A stretch of DNA of 64,000 nucleotides from Eleginops maclovinus (Eukaryota > Chordata > Actinopteri > Perciformes > Eleginopidae): contig NC_086360.1 of the NCBI RefSeq assembly GCF_036324505.1, positions 13,944,293 through 14,008,292 of the forward strand. Direction: 5' to 3'. Under the pieces are notes generated by a model. That model was not told the DNA's origin. It did not search any database and saw nothing but the letters and a program-made list of their open reading frames with translations. This document shows positions 33,421 to 46,320 of the stretch, piece by piece. A program made the translations under genes and the position numbers. Each line of letters opens with the position of its first letter. The first letter of the stretch is position 1.

Positions 33421-36400
33421 TGAGTGTGGTGTCACTGGCATCTGTGGCAGGAGTTCGTGAAGATGGTGGGCCACACTGGGACCTATTATCAGAAATAAGT
33501 AAGAGTGACAAAAATGATTCAGACATAACTGTTAAGTAATCCTTTTAGGACACTATGAGCAGCCATCATTATTGATGAGATCTGATGCTTGGAGCACTTG
33601 AGGAGGGAGCGCAATGATTTTTAAAAACAAATAAACCTCGGTACAGTTTGACAACTTGTAATCATTGCCTGTGTTATCTGTAATAAAAGAAACATGTTAT
33701 TTGGAATTTGAGTATTTAGCTGTTTTACAGTTAAAAAAAAAGTCACACTAAGTTATTCACAGAATTTCAAAAGATTGAACCTTGAAATTACACAATATTA
33801 TACTGTAATGATAATTTTACTGTGAAATGTATGCAAGCAAGGCTTTAACACAGGGTATTTAATCAATGATTGTTGGTAACCAGTATTAAAAAACAATGCA
33901 TTGGCTCCTGTGTTGCTACTCTCACATGTTATGCTGCATTTCCACAAGTGTATACTGGTACTCATTAATCTGATGGTATTTAAAACCACAATTTAAGAGT
34001 AATACTACAGTCAAAGTAATGCCACTAGAAGCGTGTGGTTTACTGTGAACCTGAAGTCAAATAGTTTACAGTGCCCCAGTCATCAGAGTCCATTTATATT
34101 CGTTCAACTGTCTTTAGTCAGATGAGCCTGGGTGGCTGTGGAGAAGCCTGCTGACTTTACAATGTTTGCAATAGATACCACCTGTTCAGGGAAAATACAT
34201 TAAAGCTCAAAATGAAAGGTAATATACAATGACCTTTTTCCATGGGACCCATCTACATTATTCAAGCCGAGCACAGACCAGATTTGATGCAAAATCGGCT
34301 AAACAATGCACAAAAGTCATGTTTTATTCATTGAGGTGCTTCATGAGCTGCAACCACCCAGAGACAAATGTTGGGAGAAATATAAAACTACAGTTTAAAA
34401 TAAAACAATAATGGTAGGAATCTAAAATAACTGTCAAAGTCAGCATTAAATTATTCAACTGTTTTAACATTACATCTCCTTAATTGTCCATTTTCACAAA
34501 GGTGAGAGCAGAACAATCTACTCTCACTTTATTCCATGTATGTCTTGAAGCGACAAGGAAATATATTAAAGAAAAAAGAGTAGCATGACTTGTAATGAAG
34601 AAAATAATGTATAGCTAAAGCCAGGCATGTGACCATCAGCAGATTTTTATTGTATGAATATAATCCATTATACAGTAATCAGTAAATCGCAGAAATGAAA
34701 TATTGGTAATGCTTATCAAAGTGGTTGTTCCATTTTTTTGTTTTTTTGTTTAAAAACATCTAACAAAGTTATCTACAATTCCGGTATGCTTGAACACCTA
34801 GTGGTAAAATGTGGCATATTGGTCTGGTCTGGAATGTTAAAACACATAAATGCAAAACCAAAAGTGATACCATGTTATTTAATGCCTAAAACCTCCATAA
34901 GAAATGCAGTCAAATCAATGCAAAGTTTTGACTGGTGATTGCTAACAACCCCTCTCAACCATTATTTCCTTATGCGGGTTTATAAAGACACGGCATGTTT
35001 AATAAATCTATACAAATGTAAACTGATCAGTGAGTGTTTGTGCCAACCTCAACCTGACAGAGGTGAGTGTGTTGTAGCTGCAGGTGTTTGAATGTGTTGT
35101 CTGGCCTGAGCCATCTGCAGAGTTCACCATATGTACTGCTGACCTCTGACCTCATCTCTCATCACTCCCTGCAGCCACACTCACTAAGCCGGAGTGTTTA
35201 TTTCCACATCTGTGTGTTCAAATCTCATAACAGACGAGTTCAAAGTAAAATATGTTTTTATTTTCTTTTGACCGAAGACGGCATACAAAACAATCTCATG
35301 CATACAAAAATGTAACAAATTGTGAGTTACCGAACTCCTGGCACTGCTTCGGTGAAATATGATTAGACAGCTCAAAGGGAAAGACATCAGTGAATGAAGA
35401 TGTCACAATAGCCATTCCTTTCATCAATTGTGATAGTTGTTCAGCACTTGCATTTCTTGTATTTCTTTACACGGTTTGAACTTGAGACAAGGGAGAACAT
35501 ATCTGAATACAGTATGAGCGCTTTGTTTCCTTTCATATTTGATGATTATGCACCGGCAATTTCAATCACTATTTCATAGAGTTAAGGTTGACAGTGAAAG
35601 TAAATTAAATCTAAAAAGCCTTCAAATCAGGCTACCCGGGGCAAACATATATTGTGATACAAATGCATCTCTAAAAGACATGTTATAGTTTTACAAAGCA
35701 GTTAGTCATACAGACACAAGTTGTTATCTCCATCAGCGGGTCGGTCGGATTGATTGATATGCATCAACAGTGACTAGCTGCTTATTGTTCTACCAAGAAT
35801 CTCCCTCCGTGGCCAACACTGACTCTGTCTGCTCAACATCATTCCCAGCAGAACATCTAATGAGTTTCATCCCAGTTGCCTGCTTCGTTTCGTCTTTTAG
35901 TCAGTCTCCAAGGGGCTGTGCAGTGAAACCTAACCTCCTGTCAGTCACTGGCTACGACACATCCATCATCCGCTGTATGATTACTCTGTACAGCTATCTC
36001 TCCACCTGTCACTGTAACTTTCACAAGCTGTGTTCAGAAGAAGGGCAAGACCCTGCACATGTCTATACTCAGATGTTCTACAGAAGTGATTAGAGCTGTA
36101 GACACTCAGGCCGACCTCATCAGTGACAAAATTAAGACCTCAGAGACAGTTAGAGGTGAGATCTAAGCTATGGACACTTTCTTTTTCATCATTGTTTCCT
36201 CAACATGTGCAACTATTTGGTTTGGTATGATCTTGTTATTTAGGGGAAAGTTATTTCTATCATTAATTCAGTTAATTATTTCTAAAATTATTGCCTGGGT
36301 GACAAAAAAAGTAAGATTTCAAAGGTAGAGAGACACAGACAGAAGGAAGAAGGGAATGATAAAGAGAGGAAAATACCATTTTGGCAGAGCAGTTGTCTCA

Positions 36401-37085
36401 CATGAAGAGCGGCATGCTGTGACCATATGCTAGTCCAGGTGGACTTGGTATCCAGGCAACTGTATCAAAGCAGCGGGGGCATTTGCAATTGAATCCAGAG
36501 GACTTTTCAAACAGAAGAGTCAGAGAGAACAATGCAGCTATCATCTGTCGGCAGGTAAGATCACCTGGCCTCGCGGAGGCCGACTCTCCTTCTGGCAACT
36601 CCACAGGGAGTTCATTCAGACTCCGTCCTGCCTCACAGAGACACTCACACAAGGTGTCGGAAGGGAACACTGCCATGTTTGTTTCATTTTGATTTTCAAC
36701 AGCGAGAGAGTGTCCGCACATTCAAAGTCCTTGCCAGGTGCTTAAAACAAATGAGAAGAAATTGAAATGGATGGAAAGATAAATGCACACTGCCTGTCCT
36801 TTTTGCACTATTTTAATATCAGCTGCGTTATGTCTGTATACAAAGTCAATAGCTATGTTTGGAATAGGAAAGATAAAAACTATTTGAGATTATATCACAA
36901 AAGAAGGTATTACAAAAGATCATTTGGTTTTTATTATTTCAATTTGAAAAACCAGGTCTCCAACTTCACTCTTTAGCAACTGAATTTAAATTGTTCCACA
37001 CATCTTGATAAATAAGTTTAAAATGTTGTATCATTGAATAAAGGATGTTTTTCTATTGATGCAAATCCTGTGCATGTTTGGGTCA
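33421..37085. other. Unique non-coding DNA
   Basis: No gene or repeat family recognised. A GA-rich purine tract lies at about 36320-36375, and TTGAT/ATCAA flank ATGC near 35755. Frames at 35770-36093 and 36398-36721 show no domain. Confidence 0.55.
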
Positions 37086-37126
37086 AGCATCGGAGTCTCT
37101 GCATCTCACAGAGACTCCGGTATGCT
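37086..37126. other. Strong 16-bp hairpin with one 2-nt bulge
   Basis: CGGAGTCTCTG (37091-37101) pairs perfectly with CAGAGACTCCG (37109-37119) across a 7-nt loop. Past a GT bulge (37120-37121), AGCAT (37086-37090) pairs with ATGCT (37122-37126). At 41 nt it is shorter than a usual pre-miRNA, and I do not recognise a known RNA. It stands out from its AT-rich surroundings. Confidence 0.85.
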
Positions 37127-38574
37127 GCAGGGTGTGCCAACAGGGAAATGAGCCCAAGGTCAGAAAGACACATGGACACCTTCCTGTAAGTAAACACACC
37201 TGCCAGTATTACTCTCCACACAGTTTATAAGTGTAGCTGCAAATTACCATCCCAAGTTTTTTATCTTACTGTAAGTGTTTATCTAAGTGTCATATCATTT
37301 CTTTTGTTTGTTTTGGTTAGGTCCTATTATATATTCAGCTGAGTGAAAAATAGAAGAAAACAAAAATGGTCACAGAAAAGTAACTGAAACTACACGCTTG
37401 TCATTAAAAACACATGATGATCTTAGTCTGTACACATTTTCCAAGAGTCAATTCCAGATACTTGCTTGGGAAATGACTATGTACTGTAGTTTATTACAGT
37501 ATGTTCAACAATTGAGTCCATGTACTACAGCATGTCATATTATCCTTGTGAGCAAAACAACAGAGCTTTCATTAATTAAAGCTTGATAACTTTTAATGTT
37601 TTCTTTTGTTTCCTGTTATTTTTAAATTATTGAGATAACCTACACAATTCTGATCTGATCTATGTTTTCTGTGGTTTTGCATTTACAATAGAATAAATAA
37701 ATGTTTCCACTAATGTATTCCATTAAAATGTGCTACCCAGAATAGGAGAGCATTGTTTTCCCAGTTGTTTTGTAGTGACCTTCCCAGCAAAAGGATTTCA
37801 TTTTCAAATTAGTTTGTGTTTTGCATATTATAAACCTGACTACAGTAAATGCCATATTCTTACTGTGCTAGAATTGGCTTTAAAGAAAACGGTTGGTTAG
37901 CAAAAAAAAAGGAAGAAATAAATGGGCCCAATTGTGCTGATGAGAGAAATAAAAAAACAATAAGCACTGTTTTAGTGGCAAATTGCTACTCTGTCAGCCC
38001 GTTGTTTCAGAAAAACACATTTCTAAAAAACACATAAAGGGCAATTTACCTTACAGTAAGGAATATGCTGAATGTTAAACATACTTCAACCAGAATCCTG
38101 ATTACCTGTATAATCAGCAAAACAATATCAGCAACCCCCATGAAATACTTGATATAATAATCATATTAGTACCGCTCATTGTATTTAACTCAATCCATCT
38201 GACTCTGCGGCAAACAGCGCGCTTGTTAATGCTATGTCTTAAATAGAGAATGAAGGATCGACATTGAACATTTTGCAGCATTTTTGGGCTTTTCTGGAAT
38301 GCAGCCCAGACAGCAGCAATGCCAAGATTTGAGCATTATAGCTGTCGGACAGGGAAAGCTAAAACTGAAACCCCTGCCATGCAGGCTCTATAACTTTGTA
38401 AAATGCAACCAGTTAACAGACATTTGATGTTGGAAAAATAGAAAACGATAATTGTTTCTTAAATCAAGTATTGAAAGATGCTATTACATTGTTCATAATA
38501 AAAGAAGTGTCTTAAGAGCAGCCTTTCCTCATTTGTCTTTTTAAATGATCTCATTAAACTGTAACATGTTCCAG

Positions 38575-38609
38575 ACATTGTACTACGTTGTTTGCATGTA
38601 GTACAATGT
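38575..38609. other. Perfect 12-bp inverted repeat (stem-loop)
   Basis: ACATTGTACTAC (38575-38586) is the exact reverse complement of GTAGTACAATGT (38598-38609), with an 11-nt loop GTTGTTTGCAT. Function unknown. Confidence 0.85.
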
Positions 38610-39232
38610 ACTATGCGAAATATATATGCATGTGTAGTTTTGTTAAAAAACAGCACTGCAGAGTTACAACATGTTTGTTTTAAATTGTCAAAATATCAAT
38701 ACAAGCATCTGCAGCCGCAAGTGCAACCGCATCCTTATGAATCATGCAAAAAGAAGAAAATAAACATCTAATACCAAGTCGCTGCTGTTTCATGGTTTCA
38801 TTGCTTTGCTTTAACTGTAAAATAAACAGTAGATCAGAACAGAATCTGCAGACTAGGGATGGTGAATGTTCCTTGTCATTTTCTCAATACAGCAAGGCCA
38901 GAATCCCAAGCTGCAATCTGTCTCTAATCTTCCACAGTCAGGGGCCAGTGAGGGGGAAAGGAAGTTGGTGTAGGCAGCTGTGTCGGCCGCTGAGCCTAAC
39001 ACACTAACGCCCTGAATCCGTTGCTCATTTTCATGGAACTTATTTCAGATGAAATGTAGAATGATCAAAATATGGATGGTGCATAGTGCTAGTCCCTGGT
39101 ATAATGAGTTACAGGTGGGTTTTGAATTCCCATGCACTGTGGCCCACAGCTCCAGATGAGCCTGAGTGCTTTCACAGACAACGTGCTAGAGCCCCTTTCT
39201 GATTTCAGAGCACTTTTCCATTTCAATAGAGT

Positions 39233-39255
39233 TGCTGCTGCTGCTGCTGCTGCTG
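39233..39255. repeat. (TGC)7 trinucleotide repeat
   Basis: Seven TGC units plus TG, seen on the minus strand as a CAG/GCA run. The surrounding frame encodes nothing recognisable. Confidence 0.95.
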
Positions 39256-42200
39256 TTGACATTGGCATTAAACATCTCAAGATGCAAATATATCTCTGTG
39301 CATGTTAGATAGTAAGACTGTACAACAATGGAGGGTCTGTTGTAGGTGCAGAGAACTTAAGAAAAAGCCTCATGCTTTTTATGTTATCTATGCTCATTAC
39401 CCTTAGGTCATGATGTTGTGAATGAATACAAATCAAGCACAGACATAGAATAAAAGAGTAGGCTCACTGAGGAGTGCGGACATGTGTGTCATGTTGGATG
39501 TGGTTAGTTGTTCATCTGTGAGATATGAGCAAAGCCACCACCTTTAGCTTCAAAAGGTTGTAAAGGTGAATACTTCAATGGCCCTGTGGGGGCCCTATAT
39601 TTCCTGAGAGAACACCAACAAACACGAGAAACGAGTGGAAGAAGAGAGGGAAGCAGACGGACATAACCAGAGCAGACAACAAGGCACTGACCACAGGCTA
39701 TAGACGTTTGAACCTTGTGGTAAACTTGGGAAATGAGGTTGCCATCCCTCGCAATTTAACATTCAACCAAAACCACAGCTCATATGGTAAAGATTGATCT
39801 CAGATCAAAGAGAATAGCCAATTAGACACAGTCATCCATTTCATTTGTATTCCTCCTCAGATCACTGAAAAATGTTGTACAGGAAACACTTAGTTGACAT
39901 CTGCAGGTGCACATTTTAAATGTTACCTTCCACATACTTTATTTTCTCTTTAAAAGATAAAGATATGGCTCCCGCTGAGATTTCATTGGGGCCGTAAGAC
40001 TCATTTTAATGGATGTTATTACCATATAAGCATTATAGTGCATTTCCAAAGACTCTAGACATCGCAGGGTGTAATTTTAAAGTAATTTAAAGTCATTTAG
40101 CCCAAAATAAGTCTATCCTTTCACTCTGGTTTGTCCCCTAGGACACCCAAGAACTATGAACTCTTGTAGACCTTGGTGTGTATATGTTAGTTCATGACAG
40201 GGGAACTCTATATGGGTGTGTTTTAGTACATCGATACACTATGAGTGGCCAGGTTCAGTTCACCCTGTGCATAGGTAAAGAAGAAGTCACCATTACAGAG
40301 ATAATAGACAATGCACATTGTGAAACCAGGGCACCTGGGAGTCAGGAGCCCCACACAGACACATGCCCAACAGACTCACACAGCACACCATACCTGGTTA
40401 AGAATTGTTTTCAGCAGAGAAGGAAAAAAAAGGCGCTCAAAAATCTTACGACTCCTACAAAGGAAAGAAGAGTAATTATCAGTAATAATGAATAATATCA
40501 AATAAAAAATGCATAGGCTGTTTTATTTACTTAATAAATAAATAAAATACAACATTTCCAAAAATACAGACAGTATTCAAAATTAACATTGATGTATACA
40601 TCAACAAGAAAACATTTTTTAATTAAATGTCAATGTCTCATGTAAACATAACATTTACACTTCATTTAATTGTATTTAATAAGATGAATTCTGACTTCCT
40701 TACAAAGAGTTATATGATAATTTTATAAAAATAATTAATTGTTGAACTGCCAATATCTTAGCAGCTGACATGGAAAAATAAATCATGCAGCCTACAGGTT
40801 TGTACTGTAACATTAGAAATGTTTGCTTCTCTCGCTGAAACTGTATTATGCTGTGTCTCTACTGGAAAGTTTCCGAGTGCAGTCGTCTCACTCTTGTGTC
40901 TGGCAAACAGACCAATAAACATTGAGATTATGGGGTTGTCCCTTTAGAACATTCCATATCACCACAAGCATAAAGCATACTTAGGATATCAAAAACTGAA
41001 ATTAGAGGCGTCTTTCTCGGTGCTCTGTGGAAACTAATACAGATACAGTATATAAACCACATGACGTATGTATTCATTTAGGGTTAGACGCTGGTTGGAA
41101 TTACCATGCGTACACAGCAGGCTGGATCTTATTATTGCCGGAACTGAAGACCGTGAGTCTTTATAAAGGGATTTATTTGAGATGAAAAATTCAGAACAGC
41201 TCCACACATATTTAACGGATGCAGACCATTCGTATTTATTTTTGACAGCCATGTAGTGAGATCAACTCAACACATATTCGCCCCAGCAAACCGCAGCTTT
41301 AAACTTAAACTATTTATTTATTAAACAGTGACTATGTTCTCTTACTGCCGTACAACAAGCAACAAATGCCTGCTCTAGTAATGAGTGACTGGCTTGTGTC
41401 GTGCTCGTAAGAAGATTTTGGATATGCTGCACTGGTACTGATGATATCCCAAAAGAGGGCAATGCTGTGCTGACATGCTCACTGGGCCAGAAACAAACTG
41501 ACAGACTATGCCAAGGATTCAGTTTCCAACATCAAGGCACATATCTCACTATACAAGTTTCCCCTCATCCTTGCTTCGCCACTACACCCTTTACTTGTCT
41601 TAGGTTTTTTTCCCTCTCTTGTCTTGAGGAAAAGGGCTCTTGTAACCCAGCAGAGAGACACTGATCCCTGAGCACAGCATCTGCTGACAAGCCAGCCTCC
41701 CATTCAGCCTTGGCTGGAGGCATGGGCCGCCGAGAAACCCGATCCAGCTTGGCAGGGTCTCAACAATCGTTTCCTGCCCCATCCGGGCCCACACAGCTAA
41801 GTACTCTTAATTAAAGAGGTTAACTTGTCTAAGATGTGACTGAAGAAAAAAGAAAAACCCTAAACAATCACATCACTGTTTCCTCTTTTCCAACAAAAGA
41901 GGTTTCCCTCTCTGACATGGTATGATGTGGGCTCTGATACTTAAACAATTACATTAAAGGAGAAGCAGGTAAAGGATGCTCTTTAAGTGTCTCTTAATAA
42001 GAGCTGACCACCCCACTTGGTCCAGATGGGTTGGGGAGAAGAATCAGAAAGAGAGCAGGGAATTCTTGATGTACACTTGGCCAGCGCTTTGCTATCCCTG
42101 GTACTCCCTGGAGCCCAGAGAAACTGTAACTGCAGAGGAGCAATTTTATTATTCTTTTTGGTTGGTTGTCAGCATACATATTAATGAAGAGTTAGGTCAT

Positions 42201-45200
42201 TGCCACAGACATCTGTATTGGCCTGTGGGGCTGCCTTCTAAACGCCAAAGAAATTAGAAATGCAAATTTATACCCAGAGATACAATATGAGAGATTCTTT
42301 TCTGTTGTTTCAGGCTTCAGAGCAGTATGTGCTTCCATTCTCTGGAGGCAGCACTGCGGAACAGGCTATTCATTGCAGATCGAGCAGATTGCAAATGACA
42401 GACTGTGTACAACAGGCCTGTTGTGTCTCCGCAGCAAAACATGCAAAGCTCATTTGATTCAACAGCTCTGCCTTCCTACTATCCATATGACTGTCAATGT
42501 ACACAATGCATTAAAAAAAGAATCCAGGTTCATTGTTGTCTTAGTTTACATCTTAAATCCCAAGGCCTATAAGGAAACATTCAGACTAACAAAAACATGA
42601 TTGTAACTGTGCTAATAGAAAGCCAGGGTATTATTATTTTTATTTTTTAGAAAAATAAAATAATAAACCCATGGTGTTGTAATATATCCCTACACTTGCT
42701 CTATTTTCTGTTCATGTTCTTTAATTACACTAGGTGTTCATTGTTGCTCCAACTACCATCTCCCCACAGACATGATTACAGTTTTATCTTTTCCTATTTT
42801 ATCTTGAAAGGTTCTCTATAATTGCATCAGATATCATTTGGGAACCTTTTAATCCCTTAAAGTCATGTTTGTATATTTAAGCAATGGCACATCCAACCGC
42901 AACTGCACACATTGTGATGAAGACAAACCTCTCTCCGAATGTCTATCGAGTGCTTTCCTTTAAAGTCCAAGCAGCGCCTCATCAATAAAAATAATGCTGT
43001 TTCTCATTTGTGTAAGGGTATTGATCAACATGGGCAGTGTATCCACTTTAATGTAGTCTCTATGGATTCAGACCTAAACTACAACAGGTCTAACCATCAA
43101 GTCCAACATATCAGATTCACCTGACAAATTTTCATTAGCTCAGTCAAAACACATCTGGCTGTAGAGTGAGTCCTGAGGGGGCAGGGGGCACTCAGCTTTG
43201 TTATCATTAGCTGTCAGGACATAACCCATCTTTGGCTTCCAGCTAAGAGGCAGGAGCCAAAACCTCCAGAGCAAAAACAGCTGTGAATAATTCCCATTTC
43301 CATGCTGGCATTTACATTCTTCCAACAGGAAAAATAATATGTTGATGCGATTCAAATTGTGTTCCACAGGAGGCTCCATAGCTGGAGAGCGCCTCACTGA
43401 AAAGACCTTGAACTTCCGGGTGTTGTGCCAGGTCAGAGTGCCATGCTGTTCTGCTGCTGCCATTGTTGGTTGCCCCCCTCTTTCCTTCCTGTTTTTACCC
43501 TGCTGGGATCATTGTCCAAAATAAATGGTAATCACCACAACAACATGCACCAGCACAACTCATTAGTGTAGTGTACATGCACAGCTCACACCAGGATGGC
43601 TGTCTGCATTTTAACAGACGCACATTAGTCTTTGCTACCTTGTGATAAACCGCTATTATTGATCCAGCTCATGCCCTGTACGTGTAGGAAGGTAAGACTG
43701 GAAAGTTGAAGCAAAGAAAAGCAGCTGCACCAAATATTGGTCAAAACCTCCACCCACCAAACTCCTTCTCTAATCCTCCATCTTGGGTTTTTTTTTTCCA
43801 GTTCTGCAGTGCAGTCACATAATAAGCTATGATTGCTGCTCAATCTTTGTCTTTTACAGAGACTGCCTATTTCAGATGCCTAGACCCGAATTGAGTCTGC
43901 ATGTAAAAACTCATTACTGGAGGGTGATGGATGAGGCCTTTTTTTCATAGTGTGCAGCTGTAATAAACAATCAATGAGGAAGCATGTGCAGCTCAAACCA
44001 TCCTGTACACCACTGCCCTGCTGGCATCAATATTCTGTATGAGGAGTCTTGTTTTCTACTCTCAGGGTCAATACTAATAGACCAGTGCACAGATTGGAGA
44101 TCCTCAGTGTGCAACCCAATCCAAAGCAAAGAGGTGTGCTGGTGTTTGCACAAGACTATGTCTTTGAGCAATACATAATTGGGGTTTAACAATCTAGTGG
44201 TTTAATATTTTTCAATTTCAGATTTTTATCAAGGTAAATTACAGTTCTGACAGCGCAAGCATGAACAATTTTAAGCACGCCGCAAAATTGTATTCACTAA
44301 ATCTTATTGAAATACCCAGACATTTGCACAATATGACAAAAACAAGTAAATATTCCAAACCAATACCTCATTCCATTTAAATTAGACTAACTCTGTTTTA
44401 ATTGAGAAAATTAAACACTGTATTGGTGATTTAAAACAAACACATACAGATTAAGTGTTTTAATTGCCCTACAGACTGCAAAAGCATGGTGTCTATCAGG
44501 GTGTGTTAGGGAAATTACTCTAGACAGCATGAGACGTATGTTATATTAGGAAGTAATGTGTAATCTTTAGACCAGAAGGTTTAGATCCCTAGAAGGTTTG
44601 AGATTCGATAGGTCAATTTTAATGATTTGGGGTCCATTGTGTAGCTTATGTGCTTAAACCTGCAGGATGTCTACTACACTAGTCATCTCGATGAACATTA
44701 CATTTAAGTGATCATTTTAAAGTAGAAGCATTTTCAATGACTCATATGCAGCATAGATTTTATTACATGTATGCCGTGAATGAGAGTGCCAGCTGATTTT
44801 TCAAAGGTCACAGTACAAAACAGTTGGCGAAACAGTCGTAGGCAGATACCACCTGTGACTCAAATAACTGTTAATAAAAATGCTAATTACAATATTAATG
44901 GACTGCAGCAATTGTTAATTTAATAACTGATGGATAGTGTCAAAATGTAATAGAATATTGTGCTCCTAAATTGGTCAAAGAAGTAATAAAAGCTGTTAAT
45001 GAAATAAGGTAATGTGGCGAAGTTAAAAGTAATTAGGTGTAATTGAAGTCTTTGATTGTAGCTGGAAAGACCGATAGGTTAAACAGAGTGGTTTGTAATA
45101 TGAGGCAGGTTACCCGGTGTGTCGGTAACAAAGGGCTTGAGGCACAACACAGTAACATTTAGACATATCATCACTATGAAAAGAAACTTATCGATTAAAT

Positions 45201-45377
45201 GTGAGGACAAAGCCGATTGTGTCTTTAACTGAGACTCAAGAGAGCCCTGTCTGAGCAACCTGAACAGCTGTGCAAAAAAACAACCTAATAGTGTTATACA
45301 ACCTTTAAATACTATACATCAAAAACTTCATTCATCAGCTATAATTTAATCATCAGATACAAGATTAACATTCTCCA
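39256..45377. other. Unique non-coding DNA
   Basis: Apart from the AT-rich tract at 40490-40760, this holds no recognisable gene, repeat or RNA. Frames near 40178-40495, 41401-41794, 41976-42457 and 43140-43463 are short and unlike known proteins. Confidence 0.55.
40490..40760. other. AT-rich tract with AATA-type short repeats
   Basis: Contains TTAATAAATAAATAAAATAC and other A/T runs; low complexity, no coding capacity. Confidence 0.6.
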
Positions 45378-46320
45378 TTGTTGGCTGACAATTTATCGGA
45401 CCAATATACGTATCCAGTACATCATATATCCTCACCTTATAGTAAAAACAGCCTTCTTCTGCCTGGTAAAACCAGTTTCGCTTCTCTCGCCTGCCTAAGG
45501 CATCTGTATAAACTGTCACATGCCATTGAATGGAAAGATAGTATTAGGGTTTTATTAAGTATCCCAAACGTTCTCTCAAAGGGTGACAAACTGTAGATTT
45601 TAGAAGTCTGGGTGGAGGCACGTTTCCTTTTGAACGCAACAGGCTCAGCTGATGTCTGCTGTAAAATGTTTGCCCCTTCCTCATCTAAACAAGGGTTTAA
45701 AGATAGAAAGGACTTATGTTGTACAGATCGTTTAGCCCACCCAACATACACCTGCCGACCATCTGACTCAAGATGTGCGTACTCTTGCATGAGAGAAAAA
45801 AAGTGAACACTCTGTAGTTGTACCCAGGATATGGTAGACCACGGAAGGGTCCTAAAACTATTCTCAGCGTAGATGTGGAAGTGAAGTACGAGGTATGCAA
45901 GGTTTGAAACTGCCTGCTTTTAGTTGCACTTTTTTTCTGCATTTGTGACAGTTGATCAAATAGTTTCAATTGAAAAGATATGACAAATAATACATTTTCA
46001 AGTGGAAAAAACACATTAAAGAAAAGACTCAAGTCCCATTGCCCTCTTGTGGCAAATTTCACACAAAAACAAGAAATGTAAAGACAAGGGTAATAAAACG
46101 TTTCACAGGGGTTGGTCAGAATGGATAAACCTGAACAAATAATATTAAATTCTAGTAAATGAATACAAATGAATAAAAAGACAGAGTTATCTCTAGATGC
46201 ACCTGCATTTTCATTCTTCAGCCACAGATTGTTAATGACAATCTTTGAAACAAGTTTATCAGAAGAAATGAGATCATAATAACCGTACCATTGCGTTTTA
46301 ATTAAGACTACCTGTAACAC
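45378..46320. other. Overlapping open frames on both strands (unidentified)
   Basis: The plus-strand frame 45378-45806 is open for 143 codons except for one TAG at 45594-45596; its second half is Cys-rich. The minus strand has a 117-codon frame (45437-45790) and a 207-codon frame (45697-46320), the longest in the window; these two are in different frames and overlap by 94 bases. No domain is recognisable. The 207-codon frame is rich in Phe, Leu, Ile and Ser, as expected of reversed AT-rich DNA. This may be a decayed gene or processed pseudogene, or chance. Confidence 0.2.
46039..46052 (-). promoter_or_regulatory. Possible CTCF-type site
   Basis: On the minus strand the sequence reads CCACAAGAGGGCAA, matching the vertebrate CTCF core (CCASYAGRKGGCRS) at all but two of 14 positions. 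One weak match in 64 kb is not significant alone. Confidence 0.25.
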
